Positions 10,701-20,380 of a stretch of DNA of 64,000 bases are shown piece by piece. Position numbers and translations under genes: made by a program. The DNA is from Sva-07 sp963717385 (GTDB lineage: Bacteria > Actinomycetota > Acidimicrobiia > Acidimicrobiales > Ilumatobacteraceae): contig CAVQWE010000004.1 in NCBI GenBank assembly GCA_963717385.1, forward strand, positions 1-64,000. Reading direction: 5' to 3'. The notes under the pieces were generated by a model. It ran no database searches. It was given only the letters and a program-made list of their open reading frames with translations, and had not been told where the DNA came from. Every line of letters starts with the position of its first letter. The stretch's first letter is position 1.

Positions 10701-13700
10701 TGTACCTGCAGTACCTCGCTGAGGCGCGTGACGTCGACCTCTACGGCTACTCGCCGAACGTCGGGACCGTCGTCGGCGCGCGGTTGTCGCACCTCGCCGG
10801 CGACGGTGACCTCGTGCTCTACGGTCCGCCCGCCGACGCCCCGGGCATCGGGTCGAGCGACGTCGCCACCCGCAGGGACGGCCCCGACGTCGACCCGTTG
10901 ACCGACGACGGGCGCGACGTCGACCTCCCGGACGACCCTGCCTCACCGTCGCTCGACGCTGACGTGCCGTTGCTGCCCGGCGTACCGGTCGCCGCCAGCT
11001 CGACCTACGCGCTGGTCGACGCCCAGGCCGCGGAAGCGACCGGCGTCGACTTCGTCCAGGTGTCGACCTACGACGGCAACACCTCCGACCTCCCGTACGT
11101 GCTCCGTGTCCGCGAGACCGTGCCCGAGGTTGCACCGGTGTGCCCCGTCTACAGCCGTACCGGCGGCACTGCCGGGACTCTGCCGAGCCTGACGACGCTG
11201 CCGGCCGGGCTCGACACGCTGGTGCTCGTCAACCAGGAGCGGCTCGGCGACACCTACGGCACCGCAGCCGCCGATGCGGTGATCGCCGCGCTCGGCACGC
11301 TCGGCACGGTCGACGGCGTGACGCCGGCCGTGATCCCGGTCGAAGGAGATCCCGACGTCGCAGCCGCCTACGCCGCCTGGGACGCCGACCCCTGCAACCC
11401 GACCGGCGCCAACCGGGTCGTGGCCGCCATCGGCTCGCTCGTCCAGGAGATCCGGGCGCTGCGCCCGACGCTGACGTCGGTCGTGCTGGTGGGCGCCGAC
11501 GACCAGCTGCCGATGGCCCGGTTGTTCGACACCACCCGGTGGGGCAACGAAGCCACCTACGCCGACGCCTTCGACGTCCTCACCCAGCTCAACGCCGGCG
11601 GCCTCGGTGCCGAACGGTTCCTGTCCGACGACCCCTACGTCGACGCCGACCCGATCCCGTGGCTCAACCGCCGCCTCTACCTGCCCGACCTCGGTGTCGG
11701 CCGCATGATCGAGACGCCCCAGCAGATCATCGACCAGGTGAACCTGTTCGTCGGCGCCGACGGGCGGCTCGCCACCGACCGGGTGTACAGCTCGGGATAC
11801 GACTTCCTCGCCGACGGCGCGACGACGGTGCGCGACCGTCTCACGACGTCGCTCACCGCGGCCGGAGGCACCGCGCCCGGTCGTCAGCAGCCGGATCAAC
11901 GAGGCGTGGACCGGCGCGGAGCTCGCCGACCGACCTCGCAACCGATCCGAGCGCCGCCGCGATCTACGGCCACTTCGATCACCTGGGCATCCTGTCGGCG
12001 GCGGGCTCGGCCACGAACACACCGGACGGCCTCGACGCCCCCGAGCTCGCCCAGGCGCTCCCGGCCGGCAGTCGACTGGTGCTGTCGCTCGGCTGTCACA
12101 GCGGCCTGTCCGTGCCCGACGACGTGATCGGCGGCGGCCCCAATGCCAACGACGTCCCCGCTGCGCTCGCCGCGCGCGGCGCCGCCTATCTCGCCGTCAC
12201 CGGGTTCGGCTACGGCGACCAGAACACCGTCGGGCTCCACGAGCGCCTGATGGCGTTCGTCGCCGGAAACCTCGACGGCACGCTGACGCTCGGCGACGCC
12301 GTGATCGACGCCAAGCAGCGGTACTTCGCGACGCAGGGCCTGTACGGCAACTACGACGAGAAGGTACTGGGCTCGACGGTGCTGTACGGGTTCCCGATGT
12401 GGCGGATCGGGGACCGGCGACCGCCACGCGCCCGCCGCTCGGTACGGTGACGCCCACCGTCGACCTGGGCAACGGCTTGGTCGCCTACGACGTCACCGTC
12501 GATCCCGACCTCACGCTGCAGACGGGCCCCGGCGGCACCTTCTACACGGCGTCGCTCGGTGGCGAGGAGGCCTTCCCGCTGGCGATCCCGGGTCGTCCCA
12601 TCCAGCCGTCGATCAACGTCGACGTCACCGCCGAGGGCGCCGGCGGCGAGCTGCTCGACAGCCAAGGGGGCACTCGTCACCGCGATCACTTCGGTCAGCG
12701 TCGACACCGGCTTCGACGCCGCCTTCGCCACACCGACGATCGACCTCACCGAGAACGAACCGGAGGCAACCTTCTCCGGGACGTTCCCGTCGGTGTGGGC
12801 GACGGTGACGACGGCGACCGACCCTCGGGGGCTCGTCGGCGATGCCGGTCTCCCGCAGCGCCAGCAGCTCGTGGTGATCCCGGGCCGCTGGAGCGACGAC
12901 GGAATCGACGACGGTGACGGCATCGGCGTCCAGGAGACCTTCGGTCGAGGTCGACGTGCGGGTGCTCTACTCCGAGTCGAACGATTTCACGCCGCCCGCT
13001 GTCGTGGCCGCAGCCGGCACGCCGGGGACCGGCACCGCGACGCTGCAGGTGCAGGCGTCGGACCCGTCGGGCATCGTCCGCGTGCTGGCGCTCGTCGACG
13101 TCAGCGCCGGCTGGGCGCCGGTCGATCTCACCCCGTCCGGTGGGCTGTGGGAGGCGACCGTCCCGGTCGCCGGTGACCCCGCCACACTGCGCTGGGTGGT
13201 GCAGGTCGTCGACGGCGCCGGCAACGTCGGGTGGGGCACCAACGGTGGTGCCGGCTTCGGAGCCATCGGAGAAGCCTTGGACGACCCGGGCGCACCAGAC
13301 GACGTGATCGCTCCGAACGTGACCGGTGAGCCGGACCGTGCGGCGAATGCGGCGGGTTGGTATGACGCGCCGGTGACGATCGATTGGGTGAGTGTCGATC
13401 CGGCGCCGTCGTCGGGTACTCCGACGGATCCGCCTGACACGGTGATCGACACCGAGGGGTCGGCGGTCACGGTGGAGTCGGCGCCGTCGTGTGATCCGGC
13501 GGGGAACTGTGCCACCGGTTCGGTGACGGTGGCGATCGACGTGACCGATCCGGTGGTGGCGGTCACCGGGTTCACCGACGGCGCGAGCTTCGAGCTGGGG
13601 TCGGAGCCGACGGTGGGGTGTACGACGAGCGATGCGTTGTCGGGTGTGGCGGTGGACGCGACGGTGGCGGTGACGGGCGGTGACCCCGACGGGACCGGCA

Positions 13701-14744
13701 CGTTCACGGCGACGTGTTCCGGCGCCACCGACGTGGCGGGCAACACCGCAGGCCCGGTCGGTGCTTCCTACGAGGTGCAGGCCGTCACCCCGCTCGACGT
13801 GATCGCTCCGAACGTGACCGGTGAGCCGGACCGTGCCGGCGAATGGGGCGGGTTGGTATGACGCGCCGGTGACGATCGATTGGGTGAGTGTCGATCCGGT
13901 GCCGTCGTCGGGTACTCCGACGGATCCGCCTGACACGGTGATCGACACCGAGGGGGCTGCGGTCACGGTGGAGTCGGCGCCGTCGTGTGATCCGGCGGGG
14001 AACTGTGCCACCGGTTCGGTGACGGTGGCGATCGACGTGACCGATCCGGTGGTGGCGGTCACCGGGTTCATCGACGGCGCGAGCTTCGAGCTGGGGTCGG
14101 AGCCGACGGTGGGGTGTACGACGAGTGATGCGTTGTCGGGTGTGGCGGTGGACGCGACGGTGGCGGTGACGGGCGGCAATCCCGACGGGACCGGCACGTT
14201 CACGGCGACGTGTTCGGGCGCCACCGACGTGGCGGGCAACACCGCAGGCCCGGTCGGTGCTTCCTACGAGGTGCAGGCCGTCACCCCGCCGTCGACGATC
14301 ACCCGTTCGAACGTCCCGAAGCGCAACTTCCGCGCGGGCGCCAAGATCACTTCGCTCTACCTGGGGTTCTTCGGCATCTCGGAACTGACCGAGGTGGTGG
14401 TGAACCGGCAACTGTCGGACTACTTCGAGGCGACGGGCGCCACCGAGGCGACCCTCAGCGTCACCTGCCTCGTGCGACGGACGAAGGGCAGGCTGGCCGT
14501 TCGCACGTACCACGACCAGGTGACGCCGGGTATCACACCGCAGACGATCATCTGGGGTTCGGATCGTCCCTGCATGCGCGTCGTCACCGTTCTCCTTCGA
14601 GCTTTCCCGGGAGACCTCGACGGCGATGGCAGGGTCACGACGTCGCTCAGGACGCTCGATCGGGGTGACATGAACCGGGCGCTCGCCAACCTCCGGAGAG
14701 CGCACTACCGGCCGATGTCGATCGGCATCACCTACGCCCGCTGA
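7701..14744 (+). CDS. Giant secreted protein: TolB-like propeller, NLRRAP repeats, C25 (gingipain-like) peptidase, Ig-like repeats; frameshifted
   Basis: About 2345 residues across several frames, with breaks near 8750, 11880, 12415, 12665, 12935 and 13840. A signal-like hydrophobic N-terminus is followed by a WD40/TolB-like propeller (about 45-480) with repeated SxDGRWxxF blades and acidic DxDGDGVFDE loops. Tandem NLRRAP repeats come next (about 535-585), then a long unrecognised region. A caspase-fold peptidase of the C25 type follows: SVVLVGADDQLPMAR, catalytic-type His in IYGHFDHLG, and Cys in LVLSLGCHSG. Two near-identical 165-residue Ig/HYR-like repeats (encoded by 13301-14287) precede a C-terminal region with GDLDGDGRVT. 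C25 peptidases are secreted Cys proteases; PorU of type IX secretion is a relative. The ATG at 7701 is preceded by a GGGACGGA purine stretch. Confidence 0.72.
9305..9456 (+). repeat. 18-bp tandem repeats encoding NLRRAP hexapeptides
   Basis: Seven copies of the hexapeptide NLRRAP: five in direct tandem, a short VEEI-containing spacer, then two more. Codons alternate (cgacgc, cggcgg, cggcgc), so the amino-acid period is kept better than the DNA period, which suggests selection on the peptide. A variant, APVLRRPP, occurs about 130 residues further on. Confidence 0.85.
13301..14287 (+). repeat. Tandem duplication, two copies of about 495 bp (Ig/HYR-like repeat)
   Basis: Copy 1 is 13301-13793 and copy 2 is 13796-14287. 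They begin with the same gacgtgatcgctccgaacg and are almost identical over their whole length. Copy 2 has one additional base near 13838 (gtgccggcg against gtgcggcg), which shifts the frame, plus a few substitutions. Each copy encodes about 165 residues with GWYDAPVTIDWVS, PSCDPAGNCATGSV and VGCTTSDALSGV, like repeat units of bacterial surface proteins. Confidence 0.9.
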
Positions 14745-15250
14745 CGTGTGCGCACGGGCACAACCCGCCCTCCGGATGAGGGTGATCGGTCGCGAAGGCG
14801 AACACGCCCGACAGTGCCAGCCGGGCGACGACTGCTTCGGCTGCATGGTGTGCGCAGACGACGTCGATCGGGTCGGCGGCCTCTCCATCGGAGCGCTGAG
14901 CATCGGCCCGCCATGTTGAGGGGAGCGTGTCCCAGGTCGTACCGAAGTGAAGCATGCCAACCACGCCAGCTTCCGCGAGTGCCGACCACAGCGGTTCCAG
15001 CTTCACCAGCGAGGGAACGGCCCCGACGCTGCCACCAGCAGTGCGACGCGGGCGCCGGTGGTGGCGACATCGTGCACCAGCTTGGCCGTCGCCATCGGCG
15101 CTCCGCTCTGTCGAATGCGCGCACGGCGAGCCACTGCGGGTCCGTAGCTTCGGGGCAATCACGCATCACCAGGTCGGTGACCAGGTTCGACGGAGCGAAG
15201 CGGCTGAGATGGTCGGCTGGCTCCATCAGGTGGCTGTCCAAGTCGATCAT
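14745..15250 (-). pseudogene. Amidohydrolase remnant
   Basis: The minus strand starts with MIDLDSHLMEPADHL at 15250, typical of the N-terminus of amidohydrolase-2 family enzymes, and ends near 14790 with FAFATDHPHPEGG, like the conserved TDYPHPEG near their C-terminus. Between them are only about 120 residues spread over at least two frames (LVHDVATTGARVALLVAAS, then LEPLWSALAEAGVVGMLHFG). Full-length enzymes have about 350-400 residues, so much of the barrel is missing. That makes true decay by internal deletion more likely than sequencing error. Confidence is moderate because no single frame covers it. Confidence 0.45.
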
Positions 15251-15413
15251 CCGCGACGATTCGAGCAGACCCGCAGCACAGAAGACGAGCCCGCGGGCGT
15301 CCTCGTGCTCGGGGTATCGCGGCGTCTCCGATCGACGGGACGCGACGAGGACGCGACGAGGCACGGCCACTCGGGCCGTGCCGCATCGCCGGATTCCTTG
15401 CTGACCCTGATGC

Positions 15414-15851
15414 TCAGTTGTTGACCCAGCCCCGGCCCAGGTTGTAGGTCAGTGAGCCGGCGGGCGCCCACTTCGGTGTGACGCCGATGAACTGGTATGT
15501 CCCGACCCGGGTGTAGGCCATGACCCGTGCCGGATGGTTCCGGTACCAGCCCGAGATGCTCACGTAGTTGCAGCCGGTCCGGCCGACCCGCCCGAGCGCC
15601 GCCACCGTGTTCCACGTCCCGTTGTAGTAGAGCTGCAGGTACGTCTCGTAGGTGTACGGCGAACCGTTGTTGTGCCGGAAGCAGTAGCTGGCACCGCTTG
15701 CCGCCTCCGCCGACTGGCTCTCCGTCGCAGCGACGCCCACGACGGTGCCCGCCATGGCGAGTGCTCCGATGAGCATGCCTGCAAGTCGTCGCGTCACCGG
15801 CCGACGCTTGCTCGACGTAGGTGCCTGGTTGGTGATCTCGATGGTGTTCAT
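15414..15851 (-). CDS. Small secreted protein of unknown function
   Basis: A 145-residue protein. The ATG at 15851 is preceded by AAGGAG 10 bases upstream, which selects it over upstream in-frame starts. Residues 20-50 form a signal peptide (RRLAGMLIGALAMAGTVVGV, then a cleavage region ending SAEAAS). The mature part of about 95 residues is rich in Tyr, Trp, Asn and Gly, with two Cys (SYCFRHNNG and TGCNYVS) that could form a disulfide. No domain is recognised; small secreted Tyr/Gly-rich beta proteins of this kind are usually surface or inhibitor-like. It stands alone between the amidohydrolase remnant and the glycan genes. Confidence 0.7.
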   Translation of the reverse strand: MNTIEITNQAPTSSKRRPVTRRLAGMLIGALAMAGTVVGVAATESQSAEAASGASYCFRHNNGSPYTYETYLQLYYNGTWNTVAALGRVGRTGCNYVSISGWYRNHPARVMAYTRVGTYQFIGVTPKWAPAGSLTYNLGRGWVNN

Positions 15852-16171
15852 GTGTGGTCTCCTTTGTGATTGCGGTCGTTTCCGACCGCTCGTGTCGATG
15901 ACTCGACAATGAGCCACAACGGGCCTCGACGCTGTCGCCCAACGAACACGCACTCCGTGCTCGAGGGCACACAGGCGGTCTCGGCCGTGGAAGCTCCGTC
16001 ACTGGTCGTGCGCATGATGTGCGTACTGACCTCCCACGGCGAAACTCCGCTGGACGGTGGAAACCCAAATCCACGTGGTCGTTCACCGGCCGGTTCGTCA
16101 GCGATCGTGAGCCACTTCTGAGAATTCTCAGAAACGACTCGGGGCGACCAGCAGGTGCAACACTGGCCGTC
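15852..16171. other. Intergenic region with an 18-bp palindrome
   Basis: About 320 bases between two divergent genes, with no convincing coding sequence. It must contain the promoters of the secreted-protein gene (minus) and of the deacetylase-led glycan genes (plus). The only clear structure is the perfect palindrome at 16116-16133. Confidence 0.5.
16116..16133. promoter_or_regulatory. Perfect 18-bp palindrome, candidate operator
   Basis: TTCTGAGAATTCTCAGAA is a perfect inverted repeat, AT-rich in a very GC-rich setting, 38 bases before the GTG start of the deacetylase gene. The position and symmetry suit a dimeric repressor site. Binding is inferred, not shown. Confidence 0.45.
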
Positions 16172-16993
16172 GTGAACTCTCGGACGATCGTGAAGCAGGT
16201 GCTCGTTCAGGGCGACCGGGTGCTCAAACCTGCCGACGGGGTCACCGTGTTGATCTACCACCGTGTGGGTGGCGGGTCCGGCAGTGAGGTCGACCTCGAC
16301 GTCGACGCCTTTCGTGCGCAACTCGAGCATTTGCGTGACCACCACACCGTGATCGACCTCGACACCGCTGCCGCCGTGCTCGCTGGAGACGGCGCCGGCG
16401 GGGGAGTGGAGCTACCGGAGCGGGCCGTCGTGGTCACCTTCGACGACGGCACCGCCGACTTCTGCGACCACGTCGTGCCCGCACTCGTCGAGTACGACGT
16501 CCCCGCCACGCTGTACGCAGCCACCCAGTTCATCGACAGCGGCGAGGCGTTCCCGTGGGGTGCGCCGCCGGCCACCTGGTCCGGCCTGCGCGACGCCGTG
16601 GCCACCGGGTTGGTCACCATCGGCTCGCACACCCACACCCACGCCCTGCTCGACCGGGCCGCCCCCGCCGAGATCGGCGCCGAACTCGACCGCTCGATCG
16701 AGCTGATCGGCACCGAGATCGGCGTCGCACCCGCACACTTCGCGTACCCCAAAGCGCTGCCCGGATCAGACGCCGCCGAAGCCGAGGTTCGTCGACGGTT
16801 CACCACCGCCGCCCTCGCCCGCAGCCGCGTGAACGAGCCCGGCAAGACCGACCTCCACCGGCTGTGGCGCACCCCCATCCAACGCAGCGACGGCCACGAC
16901 TTCTTCGTCGCCAAAGCCGACGGTGGGCTCCGGCTCGAAGGCGAACTCCGCAACCTCGTGGCCCGGGTGAAGTACCGAGGCGCCACCAAGTGA
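16172..16993 (+). CDS. Polysaccharide deacetylase (NodB domain)
   Basis: A 273-residue carbohydrate esterase family 4 type protein. The first motif is VVTFDDGTADF (about residues 88-98), containing the catalytic/metal Asp pair. The second is IGSHTHTHALL (about 150-160), with the metal-binding His pair. The C-terminal FAYPKALPG resembles motif 3. There is no signal peptide, so it probably acts in the cytoplasm or at the membrane on a sugar intermediate; many relatives sit in capsule or O-antigen loci. The GTG at 16172 begins conserved sequence (VNSRTIVKQVLVQG); the frame is open upstream to 16019 but that part looks non-coding. It overlaps the next glycosyltransferase gene (TGA within GTGA), implying translational coupling. 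Confidence 0.85.
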   Translation: MNSRTIVKQVLVQGDRVLKPADGVTVLIYHRVGGGSGSEVDLDVDAFRAQLEHLRDHHTVIDLDTAAAVLAGDGAGGGVELPERAVVVTFDDGTADFCDHVVPALVEYDVPATLYAATQFIDSGEAFPWGAPPATWSGLRDAVATGLVTIGSHTHTHALLDRAAPAEIGAELDRSIELIGTEIGVAPAHFAYPKALPGSDAAEAEVRRRFTTAALARSRVNEPGKTDLHRLWRTPIQRSDGHDFFVAKADGGLRLEGELRNLVARVKYRGATK

Positions 16994-18113
16994 ACGTCCA
17001 GGATGAGCGCCGCCCCATGCGGGTCCTGCTCGTCACCAAAGGCCTCGACCTCGGTGGCATCGAACGGGTCGTCACCGATCTCGCCACCGGTTTCGCACAG
17101 CGACGGAGTCGACGTCGAGGTGGCACTGGTCAACTCGAACCGAGACCGGCTGGTGCCGACGATCGAGGCCGCCGGTGTCACCGTGCATCGCCTCGACGGC
17201 ACCGACACGATCGGCTTCCGCGCCGCACGACGCCTGGCCCGTCTGGTGCGCACCGGTTCCTACGACGTCGTGCACGTACACGGCCCACTGCCGGCCGTGG
17301 TGGCCCGGATTGCAGTCGCCGCTCCCCGGGCGCAGGGAACCACAAGGGTGGTCACCACGTCGCACACACCATGGCACTCGCTCCGCCTGGCCACCCGCAC
17401 CGCCTGGCGGGCCACCGCCGGGCTCGACGCCGCCACCATCGCCGTGTCGGCCGCCGTGGCAGCGTCACTACCGACGTCGGTCGCGAGCAATGCCGTGGTG
17501 GTTCCGCACGGCATCAGCCCCGCCCGGATCGCTGCCGCCCGGCACGCCGCGAACTGCACCGAGTCCAGCAACCGTCGCAGTGGCGTGGTGCGGGTGGTCA
17601 CCGTCGCCAGTCACCGTGACGCCAAGAACTACCCCAACCTGCTGCGCGGTGTGCGGGCTGCGCTCGACGCAGGAGCGCCCATCCAGCTCGTCACCATCGG
17701 CGACGGCCCCAACCTCGACGCGCACGTCGCGTCGGCCGCAGAACTCGGCATCGACCACGCCGTCACGTTCGCGCCGAGCACCGACGACGTCCTCGCCGCG
17801 ATCGCCGGCGCCGACATCCTCGCCGTCGCCAGCGACTACGAAGGCCAACCGATCGTGGTCGCCGAAGCCCTGGCGCTCGGCGTGCCGGTGGTCGCCACTG
17901 CGGTCGGGCGCGTTCCTGAAATGGTCAACTCGGATGTGGGTCGAGTGGTGTCGCCTCGCGACCCCGCAGCGCTCGGCGGCGCCCTCGCCGAACTCGCCGC
18001 CTCGGCCGAGCTGAGGGCGACGATGGGTGCCAACGCCCGGCGCCAACTCACTGCGTGGACCCTGCGACGACGTGGTCGAAGCCCACGTCGACCTGTATCG
18101 AGAACTCGTCTGA
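16990..18113 (+). CDS. Glycosyltransferase family 4, frameshifted
   Basis: About 370 residues over three frames. The start is the GTG at 16990, overlapping the deacetylase stop, or the ATG at 17017 (MRVLLVTKGLDLGGIERVV, the usual GT4 N-terminus). The frame breaks near 17100, then runs from GVDVEVALVNSN through the GT-B C-terminal domain: VVPHGIS, ILAVASDYEGQPIVVAEALALG (the EX7E-type motif) and GVPVVATAVGRVPEMV. A second break near 18066 leads to DDVVEAHVDLYRELV and the stop at 18111-18113. GT4 enzymes transfer a sugar from a nucleotide donor with retention, here probably during surface polysaccharide assembly with the neighbouring deacetylase and epimerase. Donor and acceptor cannot be told. 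Confidence 0.8.
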
Positions 18114-18186
18114 TACCGGTACCCGACGTTCCGCTGCGGCGGCGCCTTCCGGCCCCGAACGTCGTGCACAGGTAGTGTCCGTGTCG

Positions 18187-19135
18187 ATGCGAGTACTCGT
18201 CACCGGTGCTGCCGGCTTCATCGGATCGCACGTGGTGTCACGCCTCGCCGACGGCGGCCATCAGGTCGTCGGCATCGACGACCTCTCCACCGGGAACCGC
18301 GCCAACCTCGATGGCATCGACCTGCACCTCGTCGAAGGGTCGATCCTCGATCCCGATGCGCTCGCCGATGCCGTCTCCGGCGTCGACGCGATCGTGCACC
18401 TGGCCGCGATCCCGTCGGTGCCACGCTCGATCGTCGATCCGGTCGCCAGCCACGAGGCCAATGCCACCGGCACGCTGCGGGTCCTCGAAGCGGCCCGCAC
18501 GCTCGACGACCCGATCGTGGTGGTCGCCTCGTCGTCGTCGGTGTACGGCGCCAACCCCACGCTGCCCAAACACGAGGGCCTGGCAACCCAACCGCTCAGC
18601 CCGTATGCGGTCAGCAAGCTCGCCACCGAGCAGTATGCGATGGCGTATCAGCGCAGCTACGGGCTGCGAACCCTGGCGTTCCGGTTCTTCAACGTGTTCG
18701 GCCCCCGCCAGGCACCCGGCCATGCCTATGCCGCGGTGATCCCCGCATTCGTGCACGCCGGGCTGACCGGTGAACCGCTCACCGTGCACGGCGACGGCAC
18801 CCAGATCACGCGACTTCACCTACGTCGGCACCGTCACCGAGGTGATCGTCGACGCCATCACCCGTGGTGTCACCCACGACACGCCGGTGAACCTGGCGTT
18901 CGGGAGCCGCACGAACCTGTTCGAAGTGATCGACAACCTCAGCGGGCTCATCGGTGGGCCTCTCGAGGTCGATCACGTCGACAACCGTCCCGGTGACGTC
19001 CCCCACAGCCAAGCCGACAACACGCTGCTGCGTTCGCTCTTCCCGGAGGTCGAGCCGGTGCCGCTCGACGAAGGGCTCGTGGCGACCGTCGGGTGGATGC
19101 GGGGGTCCCTGGCCGAGTCGGCCGAAGCTCGATGA
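18187..19135 (+). CDS. NAD-dependent sugar epimerase/dehydratase (extended SDR), frameshifted
   Basis: About 315 residues. The Rossmann motif VTGAAGFIGSH is at residues 5-15 and the catalytic pair is in SPYAVSKLA (YxxxK) near 138-146, with SSSSVYG before it. A break near 18808 moves the sequence to the frame continuing DFTYVGTVTEVIVDAI through to GWMRGS at 19135. The set of motifs resembles UDP-glucose/UDP-GlcNAc 4-epimerases of the WbpP/GalE group, but the exact substrate is not determined. The ATG at 18187 starts the conserved sequence; an in-frame GTG at 18181 is possible. The gene lies 73 bases after the glycosyltransferase, in the same direction, and just before the first PqqD/kinase module. 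Confidence 0.82.
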
Positions 19136-19211
19136 GGCGGAAAGTCTTGACTTCGTGACCTCGGGCAAGCTGCATGATTCTGAGTCTCAAGATCGGTCGG
19201 AGAGCAGTGCG

Positions 19212-19474
19212 GTGCAATCGTCGGTCTACCGGCGCGAGAGCGGCGTCGTCTGGAGAATCGGCGTCGATCGGGTGCTCGTTCGCGCGTCGGTGCCGAACCC
19301 GAATGCGCTGCGAGCGATCTGTTTGGTGCGGTTGCCTTGTTGTGGATTGCGCTTGACGAGCCAGCGACGCTCGATGAGATCTCCTTTCGGCTCACCGACG
19401 CCGATGTCGTGATCGACGATCTCGTCGGAGAGCTCGCCAGGCTCAGAGCGGCCGATCTGGTCGAAAGAACATGA
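19212..19474 (+). CDS. PqqD-like peptide-binding protein (module A), frameshifted
   Basis: About 87 residues. Translation from the GTG at 19212 gives VYRRESGVVWRIGVDRVLVR, and after a break near 19310 LFGAVALLWIALDEPATLDE, ending DLVGELARLRAADLVERT. The order beta strands, LxxxAxLxWxxLDxPxTLxE, helix is that of PqqD. Together these read as a winged-helix RiPP recognition element. PqqD proteins bind a leader peptide and present it to a modifying enzyme. It overlaps the next gene, the HprK-like kinase, by ATGA. The similarity is weaker than in the other PqqD copies because the frameshift falls in the core. Confidence 0.7.
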
Positions 19475-20380
19475 TCGGGCTCGGACGCTTCGCTGTCTTC
19501 GGGTCGGTGTTCGAGGTGTGGGGCGACGAACCGCTCGCCGCCGAGCTCGAATTGGCGTTGGCTGACCTGCGGCACGAACCGCCCGGTGCTGGAGATGCGA
19601 TACCCGGTCGTTGGAGCGGCCGAACGAAGCGACGCTCGATCCATCGGCTCACAGCGCAGTTGGATCGTGGTGTGTGGACAATCAGGTGGGACGAACGGGA
19701 GAGGTATGTGGGCCCTGACCTTGACGTTGCGCTGTACGACTCGTTGATCAGCGGTCAACGTCTACGGCGCACGTGTGGCGGTCGAGTCGGGGTACGCCGT
19801 GCTCCACGGAGGGGCGATCGGCGTGAACGGGAGAGCCGTTGCGTTCGTCGGCCAGAGCCGGTCAGGGAAGTCGACGCTGACGACCGCGATGGCTCGTGCT
19901 GGGTTTGCGTACCTCGCTGACGAGGTGATTGCAGTCGACACCGGTGGTGTGGGCGCCAGAGCATCCGATGACGTCGAAGAGACGGACCTCGTCGTGGTAC
20001 CCTTTCACCGCCCGATCGGCTTGCGGTCGGGCGGAGCCGCTGCGATCGGGTTCACCATCCCGGCCGGACCGTATGCCTCTGTTCATCCGTACAGCGTTGG
20101 GGTCGGCGGTGTTCTCTCGGGCCCCATCCCGCTGGAGCTCGTGGTCCTGCTGCAACGCGGCGGTGAGTGCGAACCGGAAATGGATCACCTCGAACCAGGC
20201 CAGGCGCTCTTCGAGCTCTGTCAGCAGACGCTTGGTGCAGCCGATCTGGAGTTGCCGATGTTCCGTCGTCTCGAGAACCTCGTTCGGCGCGTGCCCGTCG
20301 GCGTACTTCGCTACGGGCATGTAGAGGACGCTGTTCGCTTCATCGCCAGCACGATGCACGAGCGGGCGGCCGTCGGGTGA
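19471..20380 (+). CDS. HprK-like P-loop kinase (module A), frameshifted
   Basis: About 303 residues. The N-terminal 95 (MIGLGRFAVFGSVFEVWGDE to VALYDSL) resemble the N-terminal lobe of HprK-related proteins in PqqD-linked gene sets. After a break near 19757 the kinase core follows: VLHGGAIGVNGRAVAFVGQS with Walker A GQSRSGKST, then FAYLADEVIAVD, typical of the HPr kinase/phosphorylase fold. True HPr kinases phosphorylate Ser46 of HPr; related proteins in RiPP-like clusters phosphorylate a peptide. The context argues for the latter. The start overlaps PqqD (ATGA) and the stop overlaps the nucleotidyltransferase start (GTGA), so the three genes are translationally coupled. Confidence 0.78.

Noticed and set aside
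14641..14744. Dockerin domain at the end of the first giant protein (GDLDGDGRVT).
   Set aside because: Only one calcium-loop-like motif is visible and the second half lacks the paired loop, so the match is too weak to name.
15870..16121. Small 83-residue frame upstream of the deacetylase gene.
   Set aside because: No ribosome-binding site and no coding character; it lies in the divergent promoter region beside the palindrome.
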